A stretch of DNA of 64,000 nucleotides from Mycobacterium scrofulaceum (GTDB lineage: Bacteria; Actinomycetota; Actinomycetes; Mycobacteriales; Mycobacteriaceae): the NCBI RefSeq assembly GCF_001667885.1, contig NZ_LZJW01000132.1, positions 62,001-126,000 on the forward strand, written 5' to 3'. Shown piece by piece: positions 33,501 to 41,934 of this stretch. Under the pieces are notes generated by a model. That model was not told where the DNA came from. It saw only the letters and a list, made by a program, of their open reading frames with translations, and searched no databases. Position 1 is the stretch's first letter, and every line of letters begins with the position of its first letter. A program made the position numbers and the translations under genes.

Positions 33501-36117
33501 GTTTGAGCGGCCGCCCCGCGTCCCGGGGGTACAGCGCTTCCCACCTGAGCGGGCGACCCTCGCAATGCAGCGCGCCAACGCAATTCATCAGCGAGCGGCC
33601 ATCGTCGGCGTCGCGCCGCTGCGTTGGCAACACCACCACGTCGGCCTTGTGGGCTGAGGCGATCTCGATGATGGATGTCGCGAGTACGGGATGCGGCCCG
33701 AGTTCGACGAAATGGGTGTATCCATCGGCAAGCATTCGGCTGACCGCGGCCTCGAAAAGTACTGTGGCGCGCGTGTTCTGCCACCAGTACGCGTCGCCGG
33801 CGGCGTAGCCGTCCAGGCGCTCGCCCGTCACGGTGGAGTACAGCGGGATGGCCGCAGGGCCCGCAGAAAGCCCGTGCAACGCGATGCGGAGGTCGTCTCT
33901 GACCATATCCATGTAGTGCGTGTGATACGGCACGTGCACGTCGAGAAACCGGTTGAAGATTCTGAGCTCGTCGAGTTGGCGCGCGATACGGTCCAGGGCG
34001 TCACCATCACCTGCGATCGTGACCGCCGAGGGGCTGTTGACCGCCGCGATGGATACACCGGTCCCGAGGCCATCGACCGCCCCGCTTTCCATGAGCGATT
34101 CGGCACCCAGACCGACGGCCAGCATGCGGCCCAATCCTCGGGTGCGCTGTTGCAAGCGGCTTCGGTGGAAGATGACGCGGATCGCCTGTTCGAAGGTGAG
34201 AACACCGGCCAGATAGTGGGCGGCCACCTCACCGGCGCTGTGCCCCACCACGGCGTCGGGGGTGATGCCGAATTCTTTGAGCTGCTCGGAAAGCGCGACC
34301 TGGATCGCGAAGTTGGCGGGCTGGGCAACGTCCGTTTCCGCCATGCGGGATCGTGTTTCGTCCGCGCGGAGTTCGTCGATCAAAGACCAATGGGTATAAC
34401 GGGATAGCTCGCGATCGCTTCGCGCGATGCTGTCGGCGAAGGCGGGATAGCTGTCGAGCAACCCCCGGCACATCTTCCACCACTGGGGCCCCATGCCGGT
34501 ACAGACGAACGCCAACTTCGGCGCGGCCGGAGGCGTGCGGCCGACCGGGCTTTGTCCCTCGGCCAGGGCTTGGAGTTGACTCAGGGCATCGGCGACACCG
34601 TCCGCGACGATCGCGCGGCGATGCGTCAGGTGGGTGCGGCGCCGGCTGAGCGTGTAACCGAGGTCGCGCAGAGAGATGTCAGGGTGGGCGGTGACGTGCT
34701 CCGCGAGCCGATGGGCCGTCGCCGCTAACGCCTCTTGGGACCGCGCCGAGATCGGCAGCAGGGCCAACGGCAACTGTTGAGACAGTGTCCGGTCGTCTCG
34801 CGCGGGAACGGGCGGCTCGGCAAGCACGACGTGAGCGTTGGTGCCGCCGAAGCCGAAGGAGTTCACCCCCGCGACGCGTCGCCGGCTGCCGGGAAACGGA
34901 CGACCGGTCGCCGGTATCTCGATGCCCGAATTGGCAAGCGGTATCGGGTCATTGAGGTGCAGACTCGCCGGGATGTACCCGTGTTTGAGCACCAGCGCCG
35001 CCTTGATCAATCCGGCGACCCCCGCACCGGCCTCCAGGTGGCCGATATTGGTCTTGACCGAGCCGATCAGCAGCGGATCGGCCGGCGAGCGGTCCGCGGC
35101 CAGCACGTGGCCTAGCGCCCCAGCCTCGACCGGATCGCCGACGGGGGTGCCGGTGCCGTGCGCCTCCACGTAGCCGACCTCATCCGGACGGATACCCGCT
35201 CGGCGCAGCGCCGTGAGGATGGCCGCCTCCTGCGCCGCAGCGCGGGGCACGGTGATGCCGTCGGTGCGGCCATCCTGCGACACCGCCGACCCGAGGATCT
35301 GAGCGTAGATCTCATCACCGTCGGCCAGCGCCCGTTCGAGCGGCTTGATGACGACCACCGCGCCACCTTCTCCGCGCGCGTAGCCGTCGGCGGAGCGGTC
35401 GAAGGCCTTGCAGCGCCCGTCCGGACTGAGGAATCCGCTCTTCGACTCGGCGATGGCGGTGTTCGGTCCGATCATGACATTGACCCCACCGGCCAGCGCG
35501 AGATCACATTCACCGTTCCAAATGCTCAGCGCCGCAAGGTGGACGGCGACCAGTGAGCTCGAGCACGCCGTGTCGATCGTCATACTGGGTCCCCGGAAAT
35601 CAAAGGCGAACGAGATCCGGTTGGCCAGCATGGTCATCATCATTCCGGTGGCCGAATGGGCTTTGAAGCGGTACCGGCTGGCGCGACCCTGATTCTGCAG
35701 AAGTTGGTAGTCGAGGGTGAAACCGCCGACGAAAACGCCTACTTCGGTTCCTGCGAGGCTGTCCGCGGATATTCCGCCGTCTTCCAGCGCCTCCCATGTG
35801 GTCCGCAACAAGAGGCGTTGCTGCGGATCGATCAGGTGCGCCTCACGGGGAGAGATCCCGAAGAATTGAGGGTCGAATTGGTCTATCTCACTGAGGAACC
35901 CGCCTCGACGGGTGACCATCTTGCCGACCTTGGCGGGGTTCGGGTCGTAGTATTTCGCGGCGTTCCAACGTGATTCGGGAACGATCCCGGTGGCGTCGGT
36001 TTCGCTGCAGATCAACCGCCAGTAGCTCTCCGGGTCCTCGGCACCGCCTGGAAACTGACACCCGATTCCGACTATCGCCAAGGGATCGCGGATCCCGGTT
36101 GCGGCGCGCATGCTCAT
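30559..36117 (-). CDS. Type I polyketide synthase, one module KS-AT-DH-KR-ACP
   Basis: 1852 residues from ATG 36117 (ATG 36111 equally possible). KS: active Cys185 in DTACSSSL, with EAHGTGTPVGDP and KTNIGHLEAGAG His residues. AT: Ser627 in GHSAGEVAAHY; the specificity region reads VPYHTH, neither standard malonyl (HAFH) nor methylmalonyl (YASH). DH: His930 in DHRVQGSVLVPG and Asp1095 in IDGAFQ. KR: TGGAGALG near 1440 and Tyr1597. ACP: Ser1758 in GLDSMM. There is no enoyl reductase and no thioesterase; a helical tail (LSEEELRALLVDLE) could dock. The layout resembles 6-methylsalicylate-type iterative PKSs, though a polyene-type role is also possible. It is coupled to an ABC exporter and follows a halogenase-like gene. 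Confidence 0.93.
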   Translation of the reverse strand: MSMRAATGIRDPLAIVGIGCQFPGGAEDPESYWRLICSETDATGIVPESRWNAAKYYDPNPAKVGKMVTRRGGFLSEIDQFDPQFFGISPREAHLIDPQQRLLLRTTWEALEDGGISADSLAGTEVGVFVGGFTLDYQLLQNQGRASRYRFKAHSATGMMMTMLANRISFAFDFRGPSMTIDTACSSSLVAVHLAALSIWNGECDLALAGGVNVMIGPNTAIAESKSGFLSPDGRCKAFDRSADGYARGEGGAVVVIKPLERALADGDEIYAQILGSAVSQDGRTDGITVPRAAAQEAAILTALRRAGIRPDEVGYVEAHGTGTPVGDPVEAGALGHVLAADRSPADPLLIGSVKTNIGHLEAGAGVAGLIKAALVLKHGYIPASLHLNDPIPLANSGIEIPATGRPFPGSRRRVAGVNSFGFGGTNAHVVLAEPPVPARDDRTLSQQLPLALLPISARSQEALAATAHRLAEHVTAHPDISLRDLGYTLSRRRTHLTHRRAIVADGVADALSQLQALAEGQSPVGRTPPAAPKLAFVCTGMGPQWWKMCRGLLDSYPAFADSIARSDRELSRYTHWSLIDELRADETRSRMAETDVAQPANFAIQVALSEQLKEFGITPDAVVGHSAGEVAAHYLAGVLTFEQAIRVIFHRSRLQQRTRGLGRMLAVGLGAESLMESGAVDGLGTGVSIAAVNSPSAVTIAGDGDALDRIARQLDELRIFNRFLDVHVPYHTHYMDMVRDDLRIALHGLSAGPAAIPLYSTVTGERLDGYAAGDAYWWQNTRATVLFEAAVSRMLADGYTHFVELGPHPVLATSIIEIASAHKADVVVLPTQRRDADDGRSLMNCVGALHCEGRPLRWEALYPRDAGRPLKLPLYPWQSKRYWNETQEAAEDLHYNPVHPLLGQPVGGAVHPTWEVELSTAMLPFLADHRVQGSVLVPGAVFIEMALAAGQETYGTADHSVENLTLRRALVLDDTCDPILRTTLDQDTGALEFTAFTATAGGELKWTLTATAELNILPRSPERCDSLIGGGETTTIGGEEFYARTQAVGLTYGEAFQTISGATAGNGWARARIVVPAVLRGEVDRYRFHPALIDGAFQTLLGAPILGREASENPYLPVRIRRIAVYGSAQEDMTVHVRVVSATADEIESDITVTFTGGQPLAVFNGFTVQSLAASSHMSPERVDKGLYELQWVAHTGVPHDERENSIAAESMSWLIFVDAGGVGSALAEQLRRKGHHVRVVEHRPVEALAAFDGGYAVDPRQPRQLRQLLETHCGKEGNLAGIIDCWPLDMPAHPDAEPDQHDSVESADRIGVFTVLHIVKFLAEQDTVQPRLYLITANAQPALGTEALAVDQAAIWGLGRVVGHQELVKQWGGLIDIATADDHLEAATRICDHILDDDAEDQIAIRGHTTFVPRLRSTSSLSKAFPTKLAPDATYVVTGGAGALGRVVATYLAERGARHIALLSRSVLPPRSCWASLPQDDKHRSTVDAIRQIERLGARVATAGVDITDADQVQAWLSEHIRDDGRPVRGIVHAAGSVHDQLLVNMTEADFAKVMAPKVVGTRVLHNAFKGQQLDFFVMFGSAGSVIASPGQGNYAAANAFLDAFAHHRRAAGLPALTIGWGPWSVGMVEELKLEKIYAQRGIELITPAAGAQILDRLINQQVANVVAITADWTRARRVGLVGQLPAMFSELGEAEPSPAETDGETSVLDSLAACPEADRVDMVARIVRQIGAAVFDLAPADIGPDDALDDLGLDSMMAMDFRARIHAQFAVDLPVLELLRGVSVNELAARILSRLQLTGPSAVTEHRPEHPAAGEIDRLVEQLSEEELRALLVDLETPVDERDSGGSRA

Positions 36118-36301
36118 CCTTTCGACCTCAGACGTTGCACCGGACCACGCGCCCTCGAGGAGCGCGTTGCGTACGCAGTCCGTGCCCGGTGTGCGCGCCG
36201 ATGGGTAGCTCGTCCTCTTGCCCACGCGGGCGCTGGCCCGTTGCCGGCGAGTCCACTGATCTCAACCGTGAGAACCGGGTCGTGCGCGAATCGTTTTCGG
36301 A

Positions 36302-38068
36302 TCAACGTGCTTCTAGTACGGGTGCGGCGCCGAGAATCCACTCCCGGCTGATCGGATTGATTTCCTGCTCGCGGCGGTAGATGGATCGCAGTTCCCGCAG
36401 AAAAGAGTCGCGTTGCCACGTCTGTACCTGCTGCATGACCCCGTCGTCGGAGAACCGGTCGCACTTCTGTGAAACCACCGTCTCCGCGAGCTGGCCTGCC
36501 AGCTGGTGTAACAGCCTGGTGTTCGCCTCGAACTGTGCGGCGAAGTCCGGACTTTCTCCGATCATCGCGGTGTGCAGGCTGACCATGAAGTTCAACGGTG
36601 AGTACAAATCGACGAACCCCGCCGATGGAGGCGCCCCCTCGATTGCGGCCCATTCTCGGAAGAACATCTGCATACGATTGCTGAGCTTGATCAACCCTTC
36701 CAGGTGAGGCACGACCTGTGGATCGTCGGCGACCGTGACGAATCGCCCGTTCCGGTAAAGCAATCCGATGAAACCCCAGTAGAAGGCGATATCCCAAATC
36801 ACCTTGGCCGACATCACGGCGGGCGAGCCCATGAGGGTGTACTGATCGCAGTACACGGCGAGCCACATGTCGGTCAGGGATCGGAATAGCGAGTCGCTGA
36901 TTCCCGACCGCGCGACGACATCATCACCGTCGAGTTCGCGGACGATCATGTCGGTGATGAGGCCATTACCGATCGCCACGAGGTCCAGCCCCGACGAGTA
37001 CAACGGATCCAGGAAGATCCCCGAATCTCCGGTGAGACACCACCGGTCGCGGCCGTCGTACACCTTGGTGACGCCGTGACTGTAGTTCTTCATCACCCTG
37101 AAGTCCTTGATCAAGTGTTCGTTCTCCGCCAGGACCGCGGCGCACTGCGGCTCGTACTCGGCGAGCCACGACCGAGCTTTGGTGAGGGTGTTGAATCGGT
37201 CGAACCGGTGAGACGCCGGGTCGGCGACGATGCCGACGCTCGTGGATCCGGACGCGAGCCGGATCAGCCAAACCCAGTAGCCCTCCCCCATCAGATGATT
37301 CGTGGAGAGTGCGCGATCGCCTTCTACGATGCGGGCCTGCCAGGCCGGGTCGTCGCTCCACCGGCCGATGTCGATTTCAGCGGCGACACGCAACCACACC
37401 GCATTGCAGTTGTGTTCGTTGTTGCGCCGTAAGCCCAGTTGGCGGGCCAGTGCACGATTCCGTCCGGACGAGTCCACCACCCAACGCGTGGTCGTCCGGG
37501 TGATGGTGTCACCGTTCTGGATGGAAACGGTGTGCGGGTGTCCCCCAGCGCCGCACTCGACCGTTACCGCGCGGCCGCGGCGGATCTCGATGCCCGCCGA
37601 TCGGCAACGTCGGTAGAGCTCGTTCTCCAGCCTGCCGCGGTCGATTTGATATGTCACCTGAGGGATGAAAGAGGAACTGCCGAGTTCCAACCGCTCGGTG
37701 ATATCGGTGTTGGCACCGTGGGAGAAGAACATTCGCAAGCCCATTTTGCGGATCTGTGAGGTGTGCAGGTGGTCAGCCAACCCGATGCGTTCGCGGAGGT
37801 AGTGGGCGGAAACCTCGACCGTCGACTCGCCGACCGTGTGGGTGATCTCGGGCACTGGATGTGAGTGGGGCGAGATGACGGCGATTCGGGTCCTGGGCCT
37901 GACGGTGCGAATCTCGAGCGCCAGGGTCAGTCCGGCCGCACCACCTCCGACGATCGTGACGTCATGGTCAGGGCGACTCTGGTCGGCATCCAATCGGGTC
38001 TTGAGCCTTCGCAACAGAGAGTCGCGCGCCTCGGGGCTCAACTGCGACAGTTGCGCGCGCACGTCCAC
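36302..38068 (-). CDS. Flavin-dependent halogenase-like enzyme (tryptophan halogenase superfamily)
   Basis: 588 residues. The FAD site VTIVGGGAAGLTLALEI is near residue 38. VGESTVEVSAHYL corresponds to the GEST motif of flavin halogenases, and IRKMGLRMFF supplies a Lys where the halogenase catalytic lysine normally sits. The halogenase WxWxIP signature appears as WVWLIR, with Arg in place of Pro. SGIFLDPLYSSGLDL is the second flavin contact. The N-terminus (LSQLSPEARDSLLRRLKTRL) resembles PKS/NRPS linker helices, hinting at action on a carrier-bound substrate. It is upstream of the PKS by 184 bases on the same strand. A halogenase or an aromatic monooxygenase remain the two options. Confidence 0.75.
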   Translation of the reverse strand: MDVRAQLSQLSPEARDSLLRRLKTRLDADQSRPDHDVTIVGGGAAGLTLALEIRTVRPRTRIAVISPHSHPVPEITHTVGESTVEVSAHYLRERIGLADHLHTSQIRKMGLRMFFSHGANTDITERLELGSSSFIPQVTYQIDRGRLENELYRRCRSAGIEIRRGRAVTVECGAGGHPHTVSIQNGDTITRTTTRWVVDSSGRNRALARQLGLRRNNEHNCNAVWLRVAAEIDIGRWSDDPAWQARIVEGDRALSTNHLMGEGYWVWLIRLASGSTSVGIVADPASHRFDRFNTLTKARSWLAEYEPQCAAVLAENEHLIKDFRVMKNYSHGVTKVYDGRDRWCLTGDSGIFLDPLYSSGLDLVAIGNGLITDMIVRELDGDDVVARSGISDSLFRSLTDMWLAVYCDQYTLMGSPAVMSAKVIWDIAFYWGFIGLLYRNGRFVTVADDPQVVPHLEGLIKLSNRMQMFFREWAAIEGAPPSAGFVDLYSPLNFMVSLHTAMIGESPDFAAQFEANTRLLHQLAGQLAETVVSQKCDRFSDDGVMQQVQTWQRDSFLRELRSIYRREQEINPISREWILGAAPVLEAR

Positions 38069-38102
38069 ACGTCCACCTCTTGCAAACCCGGAGAGATTAA
38101 GT

Positions 38103-38119
38103 TACTTAATAGTTAAGTA
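38103..38119. promoter_or_regulatory. AT-rich palindrome between halogenase and antiporter genes
   Basis: TACTTAA-TAG-TTAAGTA is a perfect 7-base inverted repeat in an AT-rich patch 35 bases upstream of the halogenase GTG, in otherwise GC-rich DNA. It is a likely operator for the halogenase-PKS-exporter operon. The remainder of the 353-base gap up to 38421 shows no gene I trust. Confidence 0.55.
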
Positions 38120-38421
38120 CGTTACACGAAATGAGGACTCTCGCAAGCCTGGAAGCACAGGGCGCCGACAGGTCGGTCCACTGACGGGCTTGAGGCCAGA
38201 TGCGCTGCGGCAAAGACGATCTCAACGGCTAGTCAAGCTTCATGCGGGACGAAGCCGACACGGGCGCCATGCGACGAAAGGCCGACAATTAGGCAGGGAG
38301 GTGGTTCGGCCGCGAGACGCCCGCGATGGCCAAAGCGCAAGTCAACCGGTGCCGCGGATCGGGCACGTCCACGCGACAACGCTCCGAGGAACCATCGAAA
38401 ACCTGACCTCAGGACCTCATC

Positions 38422-39912
38422 ATGCCTGCAGCAACTGCCGTACATTTCTTCCTCGAATTGGCCGTCATTCTCGGAACATGCCGGTTCGTCGGGCTGGTCG
38501 CCCAACGCATGGGACAACCGCAAGTCGTCGGCGAGATGATTGCCGGGGTTCTTCTCGGCCCCTCACTCCTCGGCCGGCTCGCGCCCGGTGTGCAACACGC
38601 CTTGTTTCCGCCGGGGCAGGCGAACGTGGTGCTGTACACCGCAGCGCAGATCGGCCTGGTGCTTTACATGTTCCTCGTTGGGCTCAGCTTCGACGTCAAC
38701 CTGATCAGACACCGCGCCGGAACCGCGGCGGCCGTGTCGGCTGCGGGCATCCTCACACCGCTTGCGCTGGGAGCCCTTGTCGCCCTACCTCTGTTGAAAA
38801 GCGGAGTGCTGTTCGGAAAAGGCGTCTCGCTCGGGTTGGCGATGATGTTTTTGGGAGCATCGATCGCGACCACCGCGTTTCCCATGCTCGCGCGCATCAT
38901 CTTCGAACAGCGCCTGTCCGGAACCGCACTGGGGACGCTCGCCCTGATCTGCGGGACGATCGACGATGCGCTCTCTTGGTGCATCCTCGCGGTGGTGCTT
39001 GCCATCCATCGAGGCACTCCGACTACTGCCGCGACGGCAATTGTCGGGGGCGTCTTGTACACCGCATTGTTCCTGACGATCGGCCGGAAAGCCCTGGCCG
39101 CCCTCGGCGCGAGATCCGAACGCCGCAACGCTGTCAGCGCATCGACCTTCAGCGTGGTTTTGGTGTTGCTCATGACGTGCGCATGGTTCACCGACGCCAT
39201 CGGCATCTACGCGATATTCGGCGCTTTCGTTGTGGGGGCGGCAACGCCGTCCGGCTTTTTCGCCCACCAACTCACCGCCAGGCTCGAGCCTTTGGTGACC
39301 ACGTTGTTGCTTCCGCTGTTCTTTGTCTACTCGGGCCTGAACACCCAGATCGGCCTGGTCAACACGCCGAAGCTGTGGGCGGTGACCTTGGGAATGCTCC
39401 TGCTGTCGATTCTGGGCAAGGGCGTTTCATGCACCGTGGTCGCGTGGCTACGGAAAGTCCCTTTTCGTGAATCCGTTGCACTCGGTTCACTGATGAACGC
39501 CCGCGGATTGATCGAACTCATTCTGCTCAACATCGGACTTCAGGCCGGCATCATCACCCCGACGCTCTTCAGCATCCTGGTGTTGGTAGCCGTCGTCACG
39601 ACCCTCATGGCCACACCGATATTCGAGTTCGTCTATGGGCGGCACCGGGCGGGCGAGGCATCCGCCACCCCTCGGTCAACGATCCACGACGTCGAAGACC
39701 GCCGCGGCGGAGGTGACGGCCTTGTCCCCGTTCCCCTCGTCGTGGAGCAACATGCGCACACCGACACGGCCGGTCCCGCCGCGGTGCGCAACTCCCTCGA
39801 CCCGGAAGGGGCCCACTTTGCCCCGCGACATGAACATGACATGCCAGCTGACCACCTGGAGCTTTCGGGTCCCCGCGACGCCGGCGGCGAGATCGATCGC
39901 CGCCGTTTCTAG
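38422..39912 (+). CDS. Kef-type (CPA2) cation/proton antiporter with aberrant C-terminal tail
   Basis: 496 residues. About residues 1-410 form twelve hydrophobic segments with CPA2 features: QRMGQPQVVGEMIAGVLLGPSLLG at the start, LTARLEPLVTTLLLPLFFVYSGLNTQIG, and SLMNARGLIELILLNIGLQ. It probably exchanges Na+ or K+ for protons, or exports a small acid, as such proteins do in some polyketide clusters. From residue ~418 the sequence is hydrophilic and lies antisense to the end of the thioesterase gene. That tail is unlike the family and probably arose by read-through after loss of the native stop. It diverges from the halogenase gene. Confidence 0.85.
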   Translation: MPAATAVHFFLELAVILGTCRFVGLVAQRMGQPQVVGEMIAGVLLGPSLLGRLAPGVQHALFPPGQANVVLYTAAQIGLVLYMFLVGLSFDVNLIRHRAGTAAAVSAAGILTPLALGALVALPLLKSGVLFGKGVSLGLAMMFLGASIATTAFPMLARIIFEQRLSGTALGTLALICGTIDDALSWCILAVVLAIHRGTPTTAATAIVGGVLYTALFLTIGRKALAALGARSERRNAVSASTFSVVLVLLMTCAWFTDAIGIYAIFGAFVVGAATPSGFFAHQLTARLEPLVTTLLLPLFFVYSGLNTQIGLVNTPKLWAVTLGMLLLSILGKGVSCTVVAWLRKVPFRESVALGSLMNARGLIELILLNIGLQAGIITPTLFSILVLVAVVTTLMATPIFEFVYGRHRAGEASATPRSTIHDVEDRRGGGDGLVPVPLVVEQHAHTDTAGPAAVRNSLDPEGAHFAPRHEHDMPADHLELSGPRDAGGEIDRRRF

Positions 39913-40545
39913 GACGACGTGCTGCGGGCCGATGTGCAGCGCGGCGTCCGGGGAAGCGAGTTCGGTGCTGAGCTCGGGCAGCACCCAATGGCCGTCGTCG
40001 CGCCTGCTGGCCCCGAAGGCCTGCCACAGCGGCGGCAGGTCCGGCGAATCCTCGATCACGAGCTCTGTGCCCGAAACGTCCATCCGGCCCAGGCCTTCCG
40101 GCGGAGTGCCGATGATCGCTCCTTGTCCCTCGTTGAAGGCGATCACCCGGTCCGGGTTGTCGGCGTCGACGATCTTGCACCGTCCGTATCCCATCGTGCG
40201 GCCCTGGTGGACGATGCCGGAGCCGACGATCTCGACTCGCTCGACGTCGTAGCCGGGGTCGACGATCTGCACCGACGCGATGACCGGGTTCGGCACCGCG
40301 ACCATGTCGGTCTGGCACCCCTCGGGGGACGAAATGGCCAACGGCGCCACCATGATTCCCCCGGCCTCGTTGCGCATGTCGCGACGGATGATGACGGTGT
40401 CGTCGGCCTCCCCGAGGTCCATCGAGGAGTGTTTGCGGCCGATGTAGCGGTAGCTGAGCAGGCCCGTCCAGCGTCGATAGAGTTCGTCCCGGTAGGCCTC
40501 GGAGTCTCCCGCCAACTCCCGGATGTCACGAAGCTGGTCGTTCAA
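39676..40545 (-). CDS. Double-hotdog thioesterase-like protein
   Basis: 289 residues with two hotdog-like halves. The first contains DMRNEAGGIMVAPLAISSPEG and GSGIVHQGRTMGYGRCKIVDAD. The second contains GPQHVVLETAAIDLAAGVAG and SWHVMFMSRGKVGPFRVEG. The family pattern is that of PaaI-like acyl-CoA thioesterases, but the catalytic residue is not certain. It starts 12 bases downstream of the end of the acyl-CoA dehydrogenase gene, so the two form an operon. Its 3' 236 bases are overlapped antisense by the antiporter tail. Confidence 0.7.
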   Translation of the reverse strand: MNDQLRDIRELAGDSEAYRDELYRRWTGLLSYRYIGRKHSSMDLGEADDTVIIRRDMRNEAGGIMVAPLAISSPEGCQTDMVAVPNPVIASVQIVDPGYDVERVEIVGSGIVHQGRTMGYGRCKIVDADNPDRVIAFNEGQGAIIGTPPEGLGRMDVSGTELVIEDSPDLPPLWQAFGASRRDDGHWVLPELSTELASPDAALHIGPQHVVLETAAIDLAAGVAGTRKLQVVSWHVMFMSRGKVGPFRVEGVAHRGGTGRVGVRMLLHDEGNGDKAVTSAAAVFDVVDR

Positions 40546-40557
40546 TTCGGGCCTCCT

Positions 40558-41787
40558 TCAGGCTTTTCCGTGCCGCACCTGGTTGAATGGCACGCCCCGG
40601 TCGGCGGCAAACTCACGCGGAAAGTTCAGGACCCGCTCGCCGATCACGTTGCGCGCCATCTCCGTGGTTCCGCCACCGATGCTGGCGATCTGACGGCCCA
40701 GGTAGCGGGTGCCGATGTCGAGCAACCCAGAAGCGTCATCGACCGCGGCCGCGGTTCCCGCGACGGCCAAGGCGGTGTCGGTTTCGACGTCGTGCACCTC
40801 GGCCATGTCGAGCCGGATGATCGATCCCGCGGCGGGCGGCAGCGAACCACCGGCCACGGCGTGGAAGACGTGCTCGCTGAGTTGTCCGTGCACGGCCCGG
40901 TGCACCAGCGCCCGGCCCACCATCTCTTGAACACGTTGGCTCCCAGCCTGCTTCGACTTCTCTAACACCGAAAGCAGGTCGACAGAGACATCTTCGGCTT
41001 CGGCGATGCCAGGCCCGCTGGTGTACTCCGATCCGTCGCCCATACTGCGGCGTTCGTGGTAGAGCTGGCGCGACGCGACGTCCCATCCTTTACCCGGCTC
41101 ACCGACGACGGCATCGTCACCAACGTCGACGTCGTCGAAGAACTCCTCGCAGAACTCGACGGAGCCGTTGACCTGCTTGATGCGGTTGATCGTGACACCG
41201 GGATGCCGCAGCGGAACCAGGAACATCGTCAGGCCTTCGTGTTTGGGCGCGTTCCAGTCCGTCCGCGCCAGGCACAAGCCGTAGTCGGCAGCGAACGCCC
41301 ACGTGCTCCACGTCTTGGCGCCGTTGATGATCCATCGTCCGTCCCTGCCGTCGGCGCGGGTGAGGACGCCGGCAAGGTCCGATCCTCCACTGGGTTCCGA
41401 CAGCAGCTGCACCAGCACTTCGTCGCCGCGGAGCGCAGCGGCGATGTGGCTGCGCTTCTGTTCCTCGCTGCCCATGTCGAGGATCGTCGCGCAGCAGATG
41501 GCGAAGGACGGGACGTTGAGCATGAGCGGCGTCTCGTAGGCCAGGGCCTCGGCATCGAACGCCTTCTTGTATTCGTAGCCCAAACCGAGGCCGCCGTACT
41601 CGCGCGGGAAGCAGATGCCGGCGAATCCGCCGTCGTACAGCTTTCTCTGCAGTTCACGCGCGCGCCGCCAGGAGGCAAGCTCGTCGCGCTGCAGGTCCAT
41701 CGCATCTTCGGAATCAAGCCGAGGGAGGTTCGCGGCCAGCCACGCCCTGGCCCGGCTCCGGAATTCTGCGACCGACTCGGAAGTCAC
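40558..41787 (-). CDS. Acyl-CoA dehydrogenase (FadE type)
   Basis: 409 residues with the standard order: the N-terminal helical domain (FAGICFPREYGGLGLGYEYKKAFD), the beta domain (LLSEPSGGSDLAGVLTRA, then GRWIINGAKTWSTWAFAADYGLCLART), and a C-terminal helical domain ending SIGGGTTEMARNVIGERVLNFPRE. It introduces a 2,3 double bond in an acyl-CoA using FAD. It is co-transcribed with the double-hotdog thioesterase. The substrate (fatty acid, sterol side chain or branched acid) is unknown. Confidence 0.9.
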   Translation of the reverse strand: MTSESVAEFRSRARAWLAANLPRLDSEDAMDLQRDELASWRRARELQRKLYDGGFAGICFPREYGGLGLGYEYKKAFDAEALAYETPLMLNVPSFAICCATILDMGSEEQKRSHIAAALRGDEVLVQLLSEPSGGSDLAGVLTRADGRDGRWIINGAKTWSTWAFAADYGLCLARTDWNAPKHEGLTMFLVPLRHPGVTINRIKQVNGSVEFCEEFFDDVDVGDDAVVGEPGKGWDVASRQLYHERRSMGDGSEYTSGPGIAEAEDVSVDLLSVLEKSKQAGSQRVQEMVGRALVHRAVHGQLSEHVFHAVAGGSLPPAAGSIIRLDMAEVHDVETDTALAVAGTAAAVDDASGLLDIGTRYLGRQIASIGGGTTEMARNVIGERVLNFPREFAADRGVPFNQVRHGKA

Positions 41788-41934
41788 CGGATGGCCTCTC
41801 GTTCGCGCGTCGACCTTGTGCTGGGCGACTGTACAGCACCGTTACCGCGGCTGTATAGCTTCGCGCCGGCCCCGCGGCGCCGCGACCCCGTGTCCGACGC
41901 CGGGGTCACTGGCACGTAATCTGCGGTACTCAAC

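Noticed and set aside
37836..39470. 544-codon open frame across the halogenase-antiporter gap
   Set aside because: Out of frame with the antiporter, which has clear membrane segments; composition is not protein-like.
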